Shown: positions 1-10,059 of the stretch, piece by piece
Position numbering within the stretch: position 1 is the stretch's first letter
How the letters are laid out: every line of letters begins with the position of its first letter
NCBI RefSeq assembly: GCF_904846625.1
Contig: NZ_CAJHBL010000007.1
Coordinates: 62,001-126,000, forward strand
DNA length: 64,000 nt
Source of the DNA: Psychrobacter sp. JCM 18900
GTDB taxonomy: Bacteria; Pseudomonadota; Gammaproteobacteria; Pseudomonadales; Moraxellaceae
Direction: 5' to 3'
The notes under the pieces: generated by a model
The model's database searches: none
What the model saw: only the letters and a program-made list of their open reading frames with translations
What the model was told of the DNA's origin: nothing
Made by a program: the position numbers and the translations under genes

Positions 1-333
1 GGTATGCAGCCCTATACTTTTTATTCCAATCTACTGCGTAGTAATTGCCCAGTGACCAATCAACCAGATTGGGGCACATTGGCCGTTTCGATAACGACTG
101 ATAAGCCTTTTAATAATGCAAATATGCTGCGCTATATACTGAGCTTCCGTCAGCACAATGGTTTTCATGAGCAGTGTGTCGAGCAGATATTTGCTGATTT
201 AAGCCAATACTATCAGCCAAGCGAGCTAATGGTACGGGCATGGTATACGCGCCGCGGTGGTATCGATATCAATCCATGCCGTGTCAGTGATATAGGTTTA
301 TTGCCTAAGCCAAGCCGTTTGATCCGCCAGTAA
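1..333 (+). CDS. queF: NADPH-dependent 7-cyano-7-deazaguanine reductase, 3' part
   Basis: This is the C-terminal part of QueF, which reduces preQ0 to preQ1 in queuosine tRNA modification; the gene begins upstream of the window and the frame is open at base 1. About 110 residues are visible. The segment [11 protein letters not shown] carries the catalytic Cys and, seven residues on, the Asp of the family. The stretch [13 protein letters not shown] is the substrate and NADPH binding region, followed by [11 protein letters not shown] near the end. The gene converges on proS and shares a bidirectional terminator with it. A second queuosine gene, queG, lies about 48 kb away. Identity is secure; the true start cannot be seen. 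Confidence 0.95.
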   Translation, partial: GMQPYTFYSNLLRSNCPVTNQPDWGTLAVSITTDKPFNNANMLRYILSFRQHNGFHEQCVEQIFADLSQYYQPSELMVRAWYTRRGGIDINPCRVSDIGLLPKPSRLIRQ

Positions 334-365
334 GTTCTTGCTAAAAATACATCAATCTTAAGCCA

Positions 366-409
366 ATAAAAAAGCGCCTATCTCACGTGATGAGATAGGC
401 GCTTTTTGT
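366..409. terminator. Bidirectional intrinsic terminator between queF and proS
   Basis: A perfect 12-bp stem (GCGCCTATCTCA at 374-385, TGAGATAGGCGC at 391-402) with a 5-base loop is flanked by an A run on the left and a T run on the right. It can therefore end transcription from both converging genes. Confidence 0.9.
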
Positions 410-431
410 TATATAGTCTTTACTCGTAAAA

Positions 432-2150
432 CTATTTACCGCTTACTTTTGCCATGACTTCTTCACGGCTTAGCATTTGCTTTTCAGCTTCACGGCGATT
501 GACGTACTCATACTTGTCTTCCGCCAAGTTGCGATCAGAGACGACGATACGATGCGGTATACCAATCAACTCAAGATCAGCAAACTTAACGCCTGGGCGC
601 TCGTTACGATCGTCCAGTAGCACGTTGATGCCTTGAGCTTTTAACTCTTCATACAGGGCGGTTGCCGTCTGCATGACCGTCTCTTCTTTAGACTTCATCG
701 GGATGATGGCGACTTCAAAAGGAGCGATTGAATCATCAACCGTTGGCGTTTTTGGCCACATGATGCCGTTTTCATCATTGTTCTGCTCGATAGCAGCGGC
801 AATGATACGGCTAACGCCAATACCATAACAGCCCATCATCAAAGTAACAGGTTTGCCATCTTCGCCAGAAACCGTACAGTTCATCGCTTGTGAGTATTTA
901 TCACCCAACTGGAAGATATGACCGACTTCGATACCGCGTTTGATTTTTAGACTGCCTTTACCATCAGGAGACGGGTCGCCTTCTTGTACATTGCGCACAT
1001 CAACGATGCGAGTAATGCGAGTATCACGTGCCCAGTTCATACCGATAGTATGTTTGTTCACTTCATTGGCACCGCAAACAAAATCTGACAACGCAGCTGC
1101 TGAACGATCAACGAATACAGGCATATCTAAATTAACGCCGATATAGCCTTTGTGCAGACCTGCCGCTTTTAGCTCTTCGTCAGATGCTAATGTCAATGGT
1201 ACGTTAGCTTCTTCGATTTTCTCAGCTTTGATAGTGTTGAGCTGATGATCACCGCGCAATACGATAGCAATCAGTTGTGGCTCATCATTCTCAGTATGAC
1301 CATGAACGATTAAGGTTTTAACCGTCGTTTCTAACGGGATATCCAAGTGTTCAGCAACCATTTTACAGCTGGTCATGCCTTCAGTTAGAACGTCTTCACG
1401 CTCCATTTTTGGCGGTTGACGCTCAGCAGTGCTGACAGATTCTGCTAGCTCTACGTTGGCTGCATAGTCAGATGAGTCCGAAAACGCAATATCGTCTTCG
1501 CCGCTATCTGCTAAGACATGGAACTCATGTGAAGCAAAACCACCGATAGAGCCTGTATCTGCTTGTACGGCACGGAAATCTAAGCCCAAGCGGGTAAAGA
1601 TGCGTGTATAAGCGTCATACATATCATGGTAAGTCTTGGCCAATGAGGCTTGATCCACATGGAAAGAGTAAGCATCTTTCATGGTGAATTCACGAGCGCG
1701 CATCACACCGAAGCGTGGACGAATCTCATCACGGAATTTACCTTGAATTTGAAAGAACGTAATCGGTAGTTGTTTATAACTACGCAGCTCGCCTTGTGCT
1801 AGATTGGTGATGACTTCTTCGTGCGTTGGACCAAGTACAAAGTCGCGATCATGACGGTCTTTGAAGCGCAATAGCTCAGGACCATAATCATCAAAACGTC
1901 CGGTCGTCTGCCAAAGCTCAGCAGGCTGAGTCATTGGCATTAGCACTTCTTGTGCACCGACATTTTGCATCTCTTCACGAACAATGCGTTCGACCTTTTG
2001 TAAGACGCGCAGACCCATAGGCAACCAAATATACAATCCAGAAGCAATCTTGCGGATAAGACCAGCACGCACCATCAATTGGCTTGAGGCGATGTCGGCG
2101 TCACTTGGGGTTTCTTTTAGTGTGGCAAATAAAAATTGACTGGCTTTCAT
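432..2150 (-). CDS. proS: Prolyl-tRNA synthetase
   Basis: This class II aminoacyl-tRNA synthetase charges tRNA-Pro with proline in the cytoplasm. At 572 residues it matches the length of the bacterial-type enzyme of E. coli. The N-terminus [18 protein letters not shown] is typical. Class II motif 2 is visible around residues 138-163 ([17 protein letters not shown]), motif 3 with [10 protein letters not shown] around 440-450, and the anticodon-binding domain occupies the last 110 residues. The region between motifs 2 and 3 (about 225-405) is the inserted YbaK-like editing domain that clears mischarged alanine. It is transcribed alone toward the terminator shared with queF. Certain by family. 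Confidence 0.98.
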   Translation of the reverse strand: MKASQFLFATLKETPSDADIASSQLMVRAGLIRKIASGLYIWLPMGLRVLQKVERIVREEMQNVGAQEVLMPMTQPAELWQTTGRFDDYGPELLRFKDRHDRDFVLGPTHEEVITNLAQGELRSYKQLPITFFQIQGKFRDEIRPRFGVMRAREFTMKDAYSFHVDQASLAKTYHDMYDAYTRIFTRLGLDFRAVQADTGSIGGFASHEFHVLADSGEDDIAFSDSSDYAANVELAESVSTAERQPPKMEREDVLTEGMTSCKMVAEHLDIPLETTVKTLIVHGHTENDEPQLIAIVLRGDHQLNTIKAEKIEEANVPLTLASDEELKAAGLHKGYIGVNLDMPVFVDRSAAALSDFVCGANEVNKHTIGMNWARDTRITRIVDVRNVQEGDPSPDGKGSLKIKRGIEVGHIFQLGDKYSQAMNCTVSGEDGKPVTLMMGCYGIGVSRIIAAAIEQNNDENGIMWPKTPTVDDSIAPFEVAIIPMKSKEETVMQTATALYEELKAQGINVLLDDRNERPGVKFADLELIGIPHRIVVSDRNLAEDKYEYVNRREAEKQMLSREEVMAKVSGK

Positions 2151-2744
2151 AAATAAAGCGTAACCTTATCAACGATAAAAAAATAAGAAATAGTAGGATA
2201 TTGAGCGTATGGCTAATCGTTTCATTGCCGCCGCAAGCTTACCTTTATCACTTAGCAATAATCTAGGGTATTTCCTAGTTACCAACCTGCTTATATACAA
2301 AGCACATCAGTAAAAACCACTCTCATAAAAGAGAGGCAAATTTGATTTGATGTATCAATATGCCAAAAATGCGATATATTCAGGTCAAAACCCTGATCAA
2401 TGCTTTAAGACTGACATTTTATTCATACAATCTGACTATGTTAGGTAAAGTTCGCCTAAGACGCAATGACTTTTTGTCTTTTCAGACCGAACGTGACGCA
2501 AAGGGTTCAATAAGAGGTATATAGTTGAGCTATTCGTATGATTTTATAGCGAAAGCACTGCTTATTTGAGAGACAGTTTATTGAGGTGGTTGCGTAGAGG
2601 TTTATGGATAAAGTTATGTAGAATAATGGTAGCCATTACTTGAAGTTACTGCACAATAGTCGCATTTATAGAATAAGCATCTGTTCCGTTTTTACAATGC
2701 TATTAGTCTTATAAAAACGATGTAACATTATAAAGGTAGCTTCT
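2151..2744. other. Intergenic region between divergent proS and DUF4230 gene
   Basis: These 594 bases hold no open frame or RNA gene that I recognise, and no clear terminator hairpin. The region must contain the promoters for the two divergent flanking genes. It is AT-rich with scattered TATAAT-like words, but I could not settle on a convincing -35/-10 pair. Confidence 0.5.
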
Positions 2745-3485
2745 ATGGATAATACTGATATGAATAACGCTAATGCCACTCAAAAGCCTGCGAAACGTCC
2801 TATTGCTACAATGTCGTGGGTGATATTACTTATCGGTCTAGCAGCGATTGCCTTTACTATTTATAGCGCGCAAAACAAACCAGAAGAAGCGCCGATAGAA
2901 ACTATTACTCGCGAAGGGGTGGTTACGCAAATTCAGCAGTTAAATCGCTTACATACCGTCGCATTCAGCGTTGATACAGTGATTACGAGCGAGCGACCTG
3001 GGAGTTGGATGAAACTGTGGCAAGATGAGCAAAAGGCATTGTTTATCGCTCATGGTCGCGTAGAGGCAGGCGTTGATCTGAGTGCACTGGCACCTGAGAT
3101 GGTACAAGTAGTGCAACCTGCTCAAGCTAATGAGGATGAAGAGCAAGTAGCTGAGCCCAACTCACCAGCTGCCACTATGCCGCAAATCAATATTACTTTG
3201 CCGCCCACAGAGATATTTTCAGTATATCTGGATGATATCGAGATTTATGACTGGCAGACAGGGGCTTTTGGTATGATGCAAGTCGACCCTAAAATATTGG
3301 CGCAAGCACAGACCATGGCAAAAAAAGAAGTGCTTGAACGTGCCTGCCGAGGTGATGTCATGAATATGGCACTGCAAAATGCGCAAACCCAGTTGCAGCA
3401 GCTATTTGCACTTACGGGAGCGGTAGTGACGGTTACCACTCAGGGTGCAGGTGCATGTCAATTGCCAGTCACTACCAATGGCTAG
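2745..3485 (+). CDS. DUF4230 domain-containing membrane-anchored protein
   Basis: A 246-residue protein of unknown function that I assign to the DUF4230 family. A single hydrophobic segment (about residues 23-42, MSWVILLIGLAAIAF...) after a short, polar, Lys/Arg-containing N-terminus suggests an inner-membrane anchor with the rest in the periplasm. The middle contains the family-like stretches VEAGVDLSAL and ITLPPTEIFSVYLDDIEIYD. The C-terminal third is a Gln/Ala-rich probable helix (KKEVLERACRGDVMNMALQNAQ). An acidic, Pro-rich linker around 125-145 looks unstructured. It sits alone between proS and phrB, which gives no functional hint. The start is preceded by AAAGGTAG, a fair ribosome binding site. 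Confidence 0.75.
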   Translation: MDNTDMNNANATQKPAKRPIATMSWVILLIGLAAIAFTIYSAQNKPEEAPIETITREGVVTQIQQLNRLHTVAFSVDTVITSERPGSWMKLWQDEQKALFIAHGRVEAGVDLSALAPEMVQVVQPAQANEDEEQVAEPNSPAATMPQINITLPPTEIFSVYLDDIEIYDWQTGAFGMMQVDPKILAQAQTMAKKEVLERACRGDVMNMALQNAQTQLQQLFALTGAVVTVTTQGAGACQLPVTTNG

Positions 3486-3506
3486 TCTGCCAGTTGTTTT
3501 CTAAAA

Positions 3507-5126
3507 CTAAGCCTCTTTTTTAAACTCAGCAATAGCTAGCTTACGTACTGATTTATGCTCGACCATTGGCGCAGGATAGTCGACATCGGCAAACTTACTA
3601 CCTTTTGCCAGTTCTTTACGCATCTTATCTTCGTTGTGCAAGATACTGTTAGGAATATCTTTTAACTCTGGTAGCCAAGTTTTAATGAACAGAGCTTTAG
3701 GATCATGCGTATTGGCTTGGCTAAAGGGATTCATAATACGGAAGTAGGGCGCTGAGTCCGTACCTGTCGACGCGCTCCATTGCCAGCCGCCATTATTAGA
3801 CGCAAAATCGCCATCTATCAGTTGCTGCATAAAGTAGCGCTCACCTAAGCGCCAATCAATCAGCAAGTCTTTGGTCAAAAACATCGCCGTGACCATCCGT
3901 AGGCGATTGTGCATAAACCCTGTCGCATTTAGGCAACGCATTGCTGCATCTACGAGCGGCACGCCTGTCTTACCAGTGTACCATGTCTTAAAATCATCGT
4001 TGTCATATGACCAATTAACCTTAGTGTCAGTCTCTTCTTTATACGCTTGATGACGGATCAGGTTTGGTTTTTCGACCAGTACATGACGATAAAAGTCTCG
4101 CCACGCAAGCTCACTTATCCAGCGATTGATGTCTTCATTATCACCGTCATTACCGTGTAGCTTCTCTTGTGCTTTGCTCGCCTGTAAATAGCAGAATCTA
4201 GGACTGATAGAGCCTATAGTGAGATAAGCCGATAGCTGACTCGTTGCGTGCAGATGGGGAACATCACGGCTCACATCGTAATCATTGATATCATCATCGA
4301 CGAATGCCTCTAGACGCTGGCAAGCGGCTGACTCACCTGCAGGATAGGCGTCTCTTACTTGATCAAGCTGAGCTATCATATCGATATGTTGCAATGACTC
4401 GTTCTTTTCTAATGTCTGCTGATAGTCACTGAGTATTTTCTCACTTAGTGCTTTGATATCGTCGATTGTATTGGCAAACGTTTGCGATGATGGTAGTTTG
4501 ATTTTATAATCACTATCCACTGCGGATGCTTCATGCATTTGGATGGTGCTGACATCCAATGTATGTCGCCATTTTTTATAAAATGGGGTGAAGACCTTAT
4601 ACATGCTATCGCCATCGTTGGTCGTAATGCTTTGCGGTGGCAAAATGCACTGGTCATGCCAGCGCACGAACTCGATATCGTTTTTTGAAAGTTGTTTGCT
4701 CAACTGTTCATCACGATCAATCTCATTGCCTTCGTACTCGTGATTGGCCATGACGCAGCTAATGTCATTGTCGTTGCATAAAGTCGTGAGCGCCTCTATA
4801 CAGTCAGCAAAGCTTGGACAGAGTTGTACTGTTAAGGTGATGTTCAGTTTTGATTGCAAGTCCTTTGCTAAAATAGGTAGCGTGCGAGTAATATGATCAA
4901 CTTGTACAAGGGACGTATCGTGTACTTGCCACTGCTCAGGGGTTAAAAAGAATATTGCAGACACTGAAGCGTCGTCTTCCTTTGCACGTTCGCAAAGCGC
5001 TGCTAAAGCGGTATTGTCATGGATACGCAGGTCACGACGAAACCACATCAAGTAATGTGCTGGATTTTTGCTAGTAGCATGGTCGTCAGTATCAGTAGCG
5101 GCTGTCTGTGCAGTCTTAGACATCAA
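3507..5126 (-). CDS. phrB: Deoxyribodipyrimidine photolyase (cyclobutane pyrimidine dimer photolyase)
   Basis: This flavoenzyme uses blue light to split UV-induced pyrimidine dimers in DNA. The N-terminal antenna-binding domain starts with YLMWFRRDLRIHDNTAL (about residues 25-41). The C-terminal FAD domain carries ELAWRDFYRHVLVEKPN, HNRLRMVTAMFLTKDLL and NNGGWQWSASTGTDSAPYFR, the usual signature of class I CPD photolyases. At 539 residues it is longer than the E. coli enzyme (472); the extra length is in the N-terminal part and the linker, which is rich in Asp and Asn. It converges with the DUF4230 gene, only 21 bases apart. A cryptochrome-like role is possible but less likely given the intact DNA-repair motifs. 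Confidence 0.93.
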   Translation of the reverse strand: MMSKTAQTAATDTDDHATSKNPAHYLMWFRRDLRIHDNTALAALCERAKEDDASVSAIFFLTPEQWQVHDTSLVQVDHITRTLPILAKDLQSKLNITLTVQLCPSFADCIEALTTLCNDNDISCVMANHEYEGNEIDRDEQLSKQLSKNDIEFVRWHDQCILPPQSITTNDGDSMYKVFTPFYKKWRHTLDVSTIQMHEASAVDSDYKIKLPSSQTFANTIDDIKALSEKILSDYQQTLEKNESLQHIDMIAQLDQVRDAYPAGESAACQRLEAFVDDDINDYDVSRDVPHLHATSQLSAYLTIGSISPRFCYLQASKAQEKLHGNDGDNEDINRWISELAWRDFYRHVLVEKPNLIRHQAYKEETDTKVNWSYDNDDFKTWYTGKTGVPLVDAAMRCLNATGFMHNRLRMVTAMFLTKDLLIDWRLGERYFMQQLIDGDFASNNGGWQWSASTGTDSAPYFRIMNPFSQANTHDPKALFIKTWLPELKDIPNSILHNEDKMRKELAKGSKFADVDYPAPMVEHKSVRKLAIAEFKKEA

Positions 5127-5324
5127 AGTATCCCTATATTAATCAATCGCAATCATAAACAAAACTAAGGATAAAAGTATGCTAGGATAAGTTTTTGGAT
5201 GCAATGGCTTTGCCGTTTGGTTAACAAAACCTCATCACATCTAACGATTTATCTTTAGCTTGAACCTATCTGATGCCGCTATAATCGGTGTCATATTCAG
5301 TACCATGAAACGCAAGGTCACAAA

Positions 5325-5996
5325 ATGCACGTTAAGTTTTGCGGGTTTACTCAGCGTAGTGATATACAGACTGCGGCACAGCTAGGTGCAGATGCAGTGG
5401 GTTTGGTGTTTTATCCGCCAAGTCCACGTGCGGTCACGATAGAGCAAGCGCAAACCCTGAGCGCTGCTGTGCCTGCTTTTGTCAGCGTGGTGGCGTTAGT
5501 GGTCAATATGCCTAAAGATGAGCTGATCAAATTAGCAAATAACGTCTCTTTTGATATTATCCAGTTCCACGGTGATGAAACGCCTGAGCAATGCCAACAG
5601 CTGGCAGGTATGGTCAATAAACGCTGGATCAAAGCATTGCGTATCAATACAGAGCAAGATACCCTCGATAGTGTCCGCGCTCAGATTAACCAGTTTGCGA
5701 CCGCAGGTGCCAGTAGTATTTTACTGGATGCTTATCATCAGCATAAGTATGGCGGTACTGGCGCACGTTTTGACTGGAGTCTCATTCCACATGACAGCGC
5801 ACTGCCAATCGTTTTGGCCGGTGGACTCGATGCCAACAATGTTGCCGCTACATTAGATTTGCCGATTTATGGCGTCGATGTGAGTGGTGGTATTGAGGTT
5901 GATAAAGGTAAAAAAGACGCTGCCAAAATGCGTGCCTTTATGAAAGCGGTCAAGCGCGATCGATGGCAAAACGCTACGGTCACTGGCGCCATCTAA
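5325..5996 (+). CDS. trpF: Phosphoribosylanthranilate isomerase
   Basis: TrpF converts phosphoribosylanthranilate to CdRP, the third step from chorismate to tryptophan. The 223-residue (beta/alpha)8 barrel begins KFCGFTQRSDIQTAAQLGADAVGLVF, where Cys is the catalytic base. The later motifs GGTGARFDW, LAGGLDANNV and GVDVSGGIE bind the phosphate. It stands 160 bases upstream of trpB, so a trpF-trpB-trpA unit is likely. Upstream trp genes (trpE, G, D, C) are not in the window, in line with the split trp genes of many gammaproteobacteria. Confidence 0.97.
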   Translation: MHVKFCGFTQRSDIQTAAQLGADAVGLVFYPPSPRAVTIEQAQTLSAAVPAFVSVVALVVNMPKDELIKLANNVSFDIIQFHGDETPEQCQQLAGMVNKRWIKALRINTEQDTLDSVRAQINQFATAGASSILLDAYHQHKYGGTGARFDWSLIPHDSALPIVLAGGLDANNVAATLDLPIYGVDVSGGIEVDKGKKDAAKMRAFMKAVKRDRWQNATVTGAI

Positions 5997-6156
5997 ATGG
6001 GTTTGTATCAAGCTATTTGCTATACGTAATCTGCTTAGTTGATCGTTATTCCGATTTTTCTGTTTGAATCTGATTAGATTGTTATCCTTTTTATTATTTT
6101 CTCTCTATTTATCTAAAGTTATCTAAAAAATACCACTTATTACAGTAGGAATTATC

Positions 6157-7431
6157 ATGAGTCATGTCGAGAACAAAGATTTATCTGCTACCGCACAATC
6201 GGTTAATACTTTTACCAATCCTGAAAATGTACAGGACTTTAACCAGTATCCTGATGCGCGCGGTCATTTCGGTGTACATGGGGGGCGTTTTGTCTCTGAG
6301 ACGCTAATGGCTGCTCTAGAAGAGCTAGAAACGCTTTATACCAAAGTAAAAGCAGACCCAGCATTCTGGGAAGAGTATCATAACGATTTGGTCAATTATG
6401 TCGGTCGTCCAACGCCGCTGTATCATGCTAAGCGTTTGAGTGATGAAATTGGCGGTGCGCAAATTTACTTCAAACGTGAAGACCTAAACCATACAGGCGC
6501 GCATAAAGTAAACAACACCATTGGTCAGGCACTGCTTGCCAAAATGTGTGGTAAAAAACGTATCATCGCTGAGACTGGTGCAGGACAGCATGGCGTAGCG
6601 ACGGCAACAATTGCGGCACGCTTAGGTCTAGAATGTATCGTCTATATGGGTGCTGACGATGTCGAGCGTCAAAAAATGAACGTCTATCGTATGCGCTTGC
6701 TTGGTGCGACAGTTGTGCCCGTCACTTCTGGCTCACGCACGCTCAAAGACGCCATGAACGAAGCCATGCGTGACTGGGTGACCAATGTCGATAGCACCTA
6801 TTACATTATCGGTACTGTGGCAGGCCCGCACCCTTATCCGCTATTGGTTCGTGATTTTCAAGCGATTATCGGTAAAGAAGCACGCATTCAGCATCTAGAA
6901 AAAACAGGTAAAATGCCTGATGCATTGGTTGCTTGTGTCGGTGGTGGCTCAAACGCGATTGGTTTGTTCTTTGACTTCCTAAACGATACTGACGTTAAAA
7001 TGTATGGTGTTGAAGCAACAGGTGATGGTATCGAGTCAGGTCGCCATTCAGCACCATTGGCTGCTGGTCGTATCGGTGTGCTACATGGTAACCGTACTTA
7101 CCTCATGGCAGATGATGATGGCCAGATTCAAGAGACGCACTCTATCTCAGCGGGTCTTGATTATCCTGGTGTCGGACCAGAGCATAGCTTCCTAAAAGAT
7201 ATGAAGCGTGTTGAGTATGTCGGCTGTACTGACAAAGAAGCGTTAGAAGGCTTCCATGAAGCCACGCGTAAAGAAGGTATCATCCCTGCGCTTGAAACTG
7301 CTCATGCCGTTGCTTATGCATTGAAACTGGCTAAAACCATGACTCCTGATCAGACGATTATCGTTAATATGTCAGGTCGCGGTGATAAGGATCTGCATTC
7401 AGTGATGAAAGCAGAAGGGATCGAGTTGTAG
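6157..7431 (+). CDS. trpB: Tryptophan synthase beta chain
   Basis: TrpB condenses indole with serine using pyridoxal phosphate and works as an alpha2-beta2 complex with TrpA. The PLP-binding Lys is K117 in [15 protein letters not shown], and the phosphate-binding GGGSNAIG lies near residue 260. Length is 424, slightly longer than E. coli TrpB (397), because of a polar N-terminal extension of about 25 residues. All arginines I checked use CGN codons, in contrast to the next gene. The gene normally adjoins trpA; here a 1.4-kb PIN-like gene lies between them, starting 5 bases after this stop codon. Confidence 0.98.
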   Translation: MSHVENKDLSATAQSVNTFTNPENVQDFNQYPDARGHFGVHGGRFVSETLMAALEELETLYTKVKADPAFWEEYHNDLVNYVGRPTPLYHAKRLSDEIGGAQIYFKREDLNHTGAHKVNNTIGQALLAKMCGKKRIIAETGAGQHGVATATIAARLGLECIVYMGADDVERQKMNVYRMRLLGATVVPVTSGSRTLKDAMNEAMRDWVTNVDSTYYIIGTVAGPHPYPLLVRDFQAIIGKEARIQHLEKTGKMPDALVACVGGGSNAIGLFFDFLNDTDVKMYGVEATGDGIESGRHSAPLAAGRIGVLHGNRTYLMADDDGQIQETHSISAGLDYPGVGPEHSFLKDMKRVEYVGCTDKEALEGFHEATRKEGIIPALETAHAVAYALKLAKTMTPDQTIIVNMSGRGDKDLHSVMKAEGIEL

Positions 7432-7436
7432 TAGTT

Positions 7437-8857
7437 ATGGAAAGTTTATTTAAAGGCTATTATCAACCAACACCTGAGCAGTTTAAGGAACTATGGGAAG
7501 AAGGTACGTTTGTATTTGATACAAACGTACTTCTCAACCTATACCGCTATAAGATAGAGTCAAGAGATGAAGTTCTTAATATTATTCAACAGATAGAAGA
7601 TAGAGTTTGATACCTTACCAAGTAGGTCTAGAGTTCCATAGAAATAGACTGACCGTGCTAGGTGAGCAGAACTCAAGTTTATCAACTATTAAAAATTCTA
7701 TTAGAGATTCTATAAGTAGTATTGAAAAAAAATGCAAAGATCTAGATTTAGATAAGAGACATAGTGAGATTAAAACCTCAACCTTCATTGAAAGGTTCAG
7801 AGAGTTGTCTGACAGTGTTATTAACGAGCTAGATGAGATTAAGGCTAAAAAACTAACTAATGACATCGATGAAGATGTGGTTCTAACTGAATTAACGAAA
7901 TTATTTAATGTCAGTAAGGGAAGTTTAGGTTCTCCTCCTAAAGACCAAAAGGTCTTGGAAAGTATATATAAGGATGGAGAATTTAGAGCAAAGAATAAGA
8001 TTCCACCAAGCTTTGAAGATATTTTGGAAGCTCAAAAGAAAAAAAGTGATGAAGAGTATTATGCTTTTGAAGGACTCAATTATAAGAAAGGTTATGGTGA
8101 TCTTATCGTTTGGAAACAGATAATTGAGTTTGCTCGTGAAAATCAAAAGAAAAACACTATCTTTGTTACTGATGATACGAAAGAAGATTGGATGCGAATC
8201 ATAAATTCACATGGCAAAAAGACTATAGGTGCTAGACCAGAGTTGGTATCCGAAATATTCAAAGAAGCAGGTGTTGAAAATTTCTATATCTATCATACTA
8301 GAAGTTTCTTAGACTATTCTAAAGAATACCTCGAAACTGATATTCAAGATGAAACCATCAAGGATATTCAAAGTATTTTTGTAAAATCATCTATTAATAG
8401 CAACATCCAAAAAAAGGTAGAAGGTTTTCATATACGTAAGCAGGTCGTCAGATGGTTAGAAGAAAATTACTTTCATGTTGAAGAAAGTAATCAAGAGTAT
8501 TTCTATGACTTTTTAACTGTAGACGATTGGGAAAGAGAAGAATTAGTAAGCCTAGAGTACTTGAGCGAAACTGGCTATAAATTATTGGAAAATTCGATCC
8601 TTAAAAAGTTGCAAATTATGTCTAGCCAGCTTGACGTTTGCAATAGGATTAATTTTGTTCTGATAGTTCCTACCTTTGAACGTCAGCATTTAGATATAGA
8701 GATTATAGCTTCCCATCTGGGGGATTTTATTAATCAGAAGCTTAAGCCAAAAATTATATTTAAATATTCAAATATTAATGTTCTGCTCACACTTGTTTGT
8801 ACTTCTGAAAGCGATAAAAATATTAGAAAACTATTTCAATATGAATTTAATAATTAA
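7437..8857 (+). pseudogene. PIN-like-domain protein (probable putative nuclease), frameshifted
   Basis: Two adjoining frames together read as one protein of about 473 residues of the PIN-like (DUF4935-type) family. The first 57 codons from ATG 7437 give GTFVFDTNVLLNLYRY, the N-terminal PIN motif with the first metal-binding Asp (D28). They end at TGA 7608-7610. The continuation from 7607 (IPYQVGLEFHRNRL) stays open for 416 codons and has GYGDLIVWKQI and FVTDDTKEDW, further acidic PIN positions. Restoring one G near 7609 would give the expected Trp-Ile-Pro. The gene is AT-rich and 13 of 17 Arg codons in the long part are AGA/AGG, unlike its neighbours, so horizontal acquisition is likely. It starts 5 bases after trpB and ends 9 before trpA. 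The long frame could also be translated from TTG 7607, but that product would lack the first catalytic Asp. Confidence 0.75.
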
Positions 8858-8866
8858 GAGACCACT

Positions 8867-9691
8867 ATGACCAGAATTGAAACCACTTTTGAAACCTTAA
8901 AGTCACAAAATAAAAAAGCCCTGATTCCTTATGTTATGGCAGGCGATCCTAATCCGACCACTACTGTAGGTCTATTGCACGACTTAGTGAAACACGGCGC
9001 CGATATGATCGAAGTCGGTTTGCCATTCTCTGACCCAATGGCAGATGGTCCAACTGTAGCGTTGGCTGGCGAGCGTGCATTAGCAGCAGGTACTAGTACT
9101 CGTGATGCATTGAAGATGGTTGCAGAGTTCCGTCAGACAGATACGCAAACGCCAATTATCCTAATGGGTTATCTAAATCCTGTTGAAATCATCGGCTATG
9201 ATAACTTTGTGGCGCTATGCGAGCAGTCAGGCGTTGATGGTTTATTGATGGTAGATCTGCCACCAGCAGAAGCGGGTAGTTTCACTCAGCATTTGACCGA
9301 TCATTCCATGAATGAGATTTTTCTACTATCACCAACCACCTTACCTGAGCGCCGTGAGCAAGTATTGACTCATTGTGGCGGCTATATTTATTATGTATCA
9401 CTAAAAGGTGTGACTGGTTCAGCCACGCTAGATACTGACGATGTAGCAACTCAAGTTAAAGCAATCAAAGCAGAAACAGACTTGCCAGTATGCGTCGGCT
9501 TTGGTATCCGTGATGGTGCTTCTGCAAAAGCGATCGGTACTCATGCAGATGGCGTTATCGTCGGTAGTGCCTTGGTACAGAACTTTGCCGATATTGATGC
9601 CAACGATACCGCGGCGGTTGCAAATGCACAGCAAAACATCATGGCAAAAATGGATGAGCTACGTGAAGCGTTAGACAGCTTAAGCGCCTAA
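8867..9691 (+). CDS. trpA: Tryptophan synthase alpha chain
   Basis: TrpA cleaves indole-3-glycerol phosphate to indole and glyceraldehyde 3-phosphate and passes indole to TrpB through a tunnel. The 274-residue barrel shows the two catalytic acids at the usual places, E49 in MIEVGLPFSD and D60 in PMADGPT. The glycine-rich phosphate-binding region is VGFGIRDGASA and GVIVGSALV. An AAGAGA ribosome binding site precedes the ATG. Because the PIN-like gene separates it from trpB, any translational coupling of the two subunits is lost unless it runs through that gene. Confidence 0.98.
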   Translation: MTRIETTFETLKSQNKKALIPYVMAGDPNPTTTVGLLHDLVKHGADMIEVGLPFSDPMADGPTVALAGERALAAGTSTRDALKMVAEFRQTDTQTPIILMGYLNPVEIIGYDNFVALCEQSGVDGLLMVDLPPAEAGSFTQHLTDHSMNEIFLLSPTTLPERREQVLTHCGGYIYYVSLKGVTGSATLDTDDVATQVKAIKAETDLPVCVGFGIRDGASAKAIGTHADGVIVGSALVQNFADIDANDTAAVANAQQNIMAKMDELREALDSLSA

Positions 9692-9843
9692 TAGCTATTG
9701 CTTTCATATTGTTGTTACTTGAAGAGATAGTTACTTAAAGAAATAGTTATTTGAAATGGCAAAGTCAAATTGCAGCTATTTTTTACCTAAAGACTTTACT
9801 CAAATGCTTTACGTGAAGACAATACTAAATGACTTTGCTAAAA

Positions 9844-9877
9844 TTAGTTTACGAGTGTAAACTAACATCACTATTAT
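9844..9877 (+). promoter_or_regulatory. Candidate operator and promoter of accD (fatty-acid regulator type dyad)
   Basis: A perfect 9-bp inverted repeat (TTAGTTTAC, spacer GAGT, GTAAACTAA) at 9844-9865 overlaps a candidate -35 (TTTACG, 9848-9853), 18 bases before a candidate -10 (TATTAT, 9872-9877). The 14-base string ACGAGTGTAAACTA recurs at the acpP promoter. From memory the layout resembles TetR-type DesT/FabR operators that control unsaturated fatty acid genes. The placement suggests repression of accD transcription; the 5' leader would be about 175 bases. The regulator is not in this window. Confidence 0.5.
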
Positions 9878-10059
9878 ATGGTGTCTGATAGCAGTGATTT
9901 ATTCGTCATTTTGATTGGCAAATACATTATCTATCAACAAGCGCATAATCAAATTACCGACATACGGGATTTATTTATCAGTATGTCGCATGACTGCTCA
10001 TGTTATGACTGTGTTAGACGCTTTGTTTAGACAACCATTAAACTCTCAATGACAAGCGA

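Noticed and set aside
7600..7615. Programmed -1 ribosomal frameshift in the PIN-like gene
   Set aside because: The sequence at the junction (AGAGTTTGATA) is not an X-XXY-YYZ slippery heptamer and no following stem was seen; a missing G explains the shift better.
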